Shown here in pieces: positions 33,259 through 33,607 of a stretch of 33,607 bases of DNA; the first letter of the stretch is position 1; every line of letters starts with the position of its first letter. A program made the translations under genes and the position numbers. The stretch spans positions 1 through 33,607 of the forward strand of contig JAUSEB010000399.1 of the NCBI GenBank assembly GCA_030650495.1, given 5' to 3'. This stretch comes from Armatimonadota bacterium. Lineage in GTDB: Bacteria > Armatimonadota > UBA5829 > JAUSEB01. Below the pieces are notes generated by a model. That model was not told where the DNA came from and searched no databases. It saw nothing but the letters and a program-made list of their open reading frames with translations.

Positions 33259-33473
33259 GCAGGCGGATTTTACAGTCAATGAGCAAGCAAACGGACGCAT
33301 AATTCATAAAAACTGTAAAATTTGCCTGCAGGCCCGGAACTAACCGGGCTTGCTATACGTCTATATATATGTATTGATCCTTTCCTTCCTCCTTCTAGTG
33401 GCCCGCTCCGGCGGGCCACACTTATTGTACCTCCTATATATCTCCCATCCTCAGAAGGAATGCCGGGCCTGCA
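33259..33473 (+). promoter_or_regulatory. Structured intergenic region: 18-bp helix, alternative GCCCGG/CCGGGC pairings and a 9-bp hairpin; candidate leader RNA of the MFS gene
   Basis: GCAGGCGGATTTTACAGT (33259-33276)/ACTGTAAAATTTGCCTGC (33312-33329); TGCAGGCCCGG (33327-33337)/CCGGGCCTGCA (33463-33473); GCCCGG/CCGGGC (33332-33337/33344-33349); GTGGCCCGC-TCCG-GCGGGCCAC (33398-33419). Confidence 0.6.
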
Positions 33474-33500
33474 AGACGGAGTTTAAGTTGGCAGTGTTTA

Positions 33501-33607
33501 ATGAAAAAACCGATGTCAGACAACACGGATAGATTTCTAACCGCAAACTTTGCGCTGCTTTGTGTGGGATCGCTGTTCTTTCACATCAGCTTTCACAGCC
33601 TGCTTTC
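33501..33607 (+). CDS. MFS transporter, N-terminus, truncated by the right window edge
   Basis: Own translation: MKKPMSDNTDRFLTANFALLCVGSLFFHISFHSLLS; MFS-like first TM segment. Absent from the ORF track. Confidence 0.65.
   Translation, partial: MKKPMSDNTDRFLTANFALLCVGSLFFHISFHSLL

Overview
The window is a dense bacterial chromosomal segment with about 27 supportable protein genes and no convincing tRNA, rRNA, CRISPR array or intact transposon. From left to right it holds: (i) a minus-strand haem/cytochrome block: hemC (truncated by the left edge and missing from the ORF track), a HemX/CcsA-like membrane protein, hemA, a precorrin-2 dehydrogenase, then ccmF, ccmE, ccmD (35 aa, also missing from the track), ccmC, ccmB and ccmA. 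CcmE carries a CPSKY (CxxxY) motif instead of the haem-binding HxxxY, and no ccmG/H/I is present; (ii) a Vsr-like endonuclease fused to what looks like a catalytically gutted C5-cytosine methyltransferase domain; (iii) an FGE/SUMF1 PEP-CTERM protein behind a near-consensus sigma-54 -24/-12 site; (iv) lepB; (v) addB and addA, with addA broken by one in-frame TAG; (vi) an L-fucose-isomerase-like gene, mtaB, a HIT gene, a DUF2961/GH172 gene, a mini PEP-CTERM protein, a five-bladed-propeller glycosidase, an SDR epimerase and a PIG-L homologue with an AHPAD motif; (vii) an exosortase/EpsI/PEP-CTERM locus; (viii) a ferritin-like protein and hemL; (ix) the start of an MFS transporter behind a structured leader. 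The intergenic DNA is unusually rich in repeats. Short tandem tracts, mostly of period 7, sit on or within about 15 bp of the stop codons of at least eight genes, and several families of fold-back elements recur. Strongest candidates for follow-up: the Vsr/degenerate-MTase fusion, the stop-codon-associated heptamer tracts, the leader RNA before the MFS gene, the addA amber codon, and the sigma-54/structured leader of the PEP-CTERM gene. All family assignments come from reading motifs; no database search was run.
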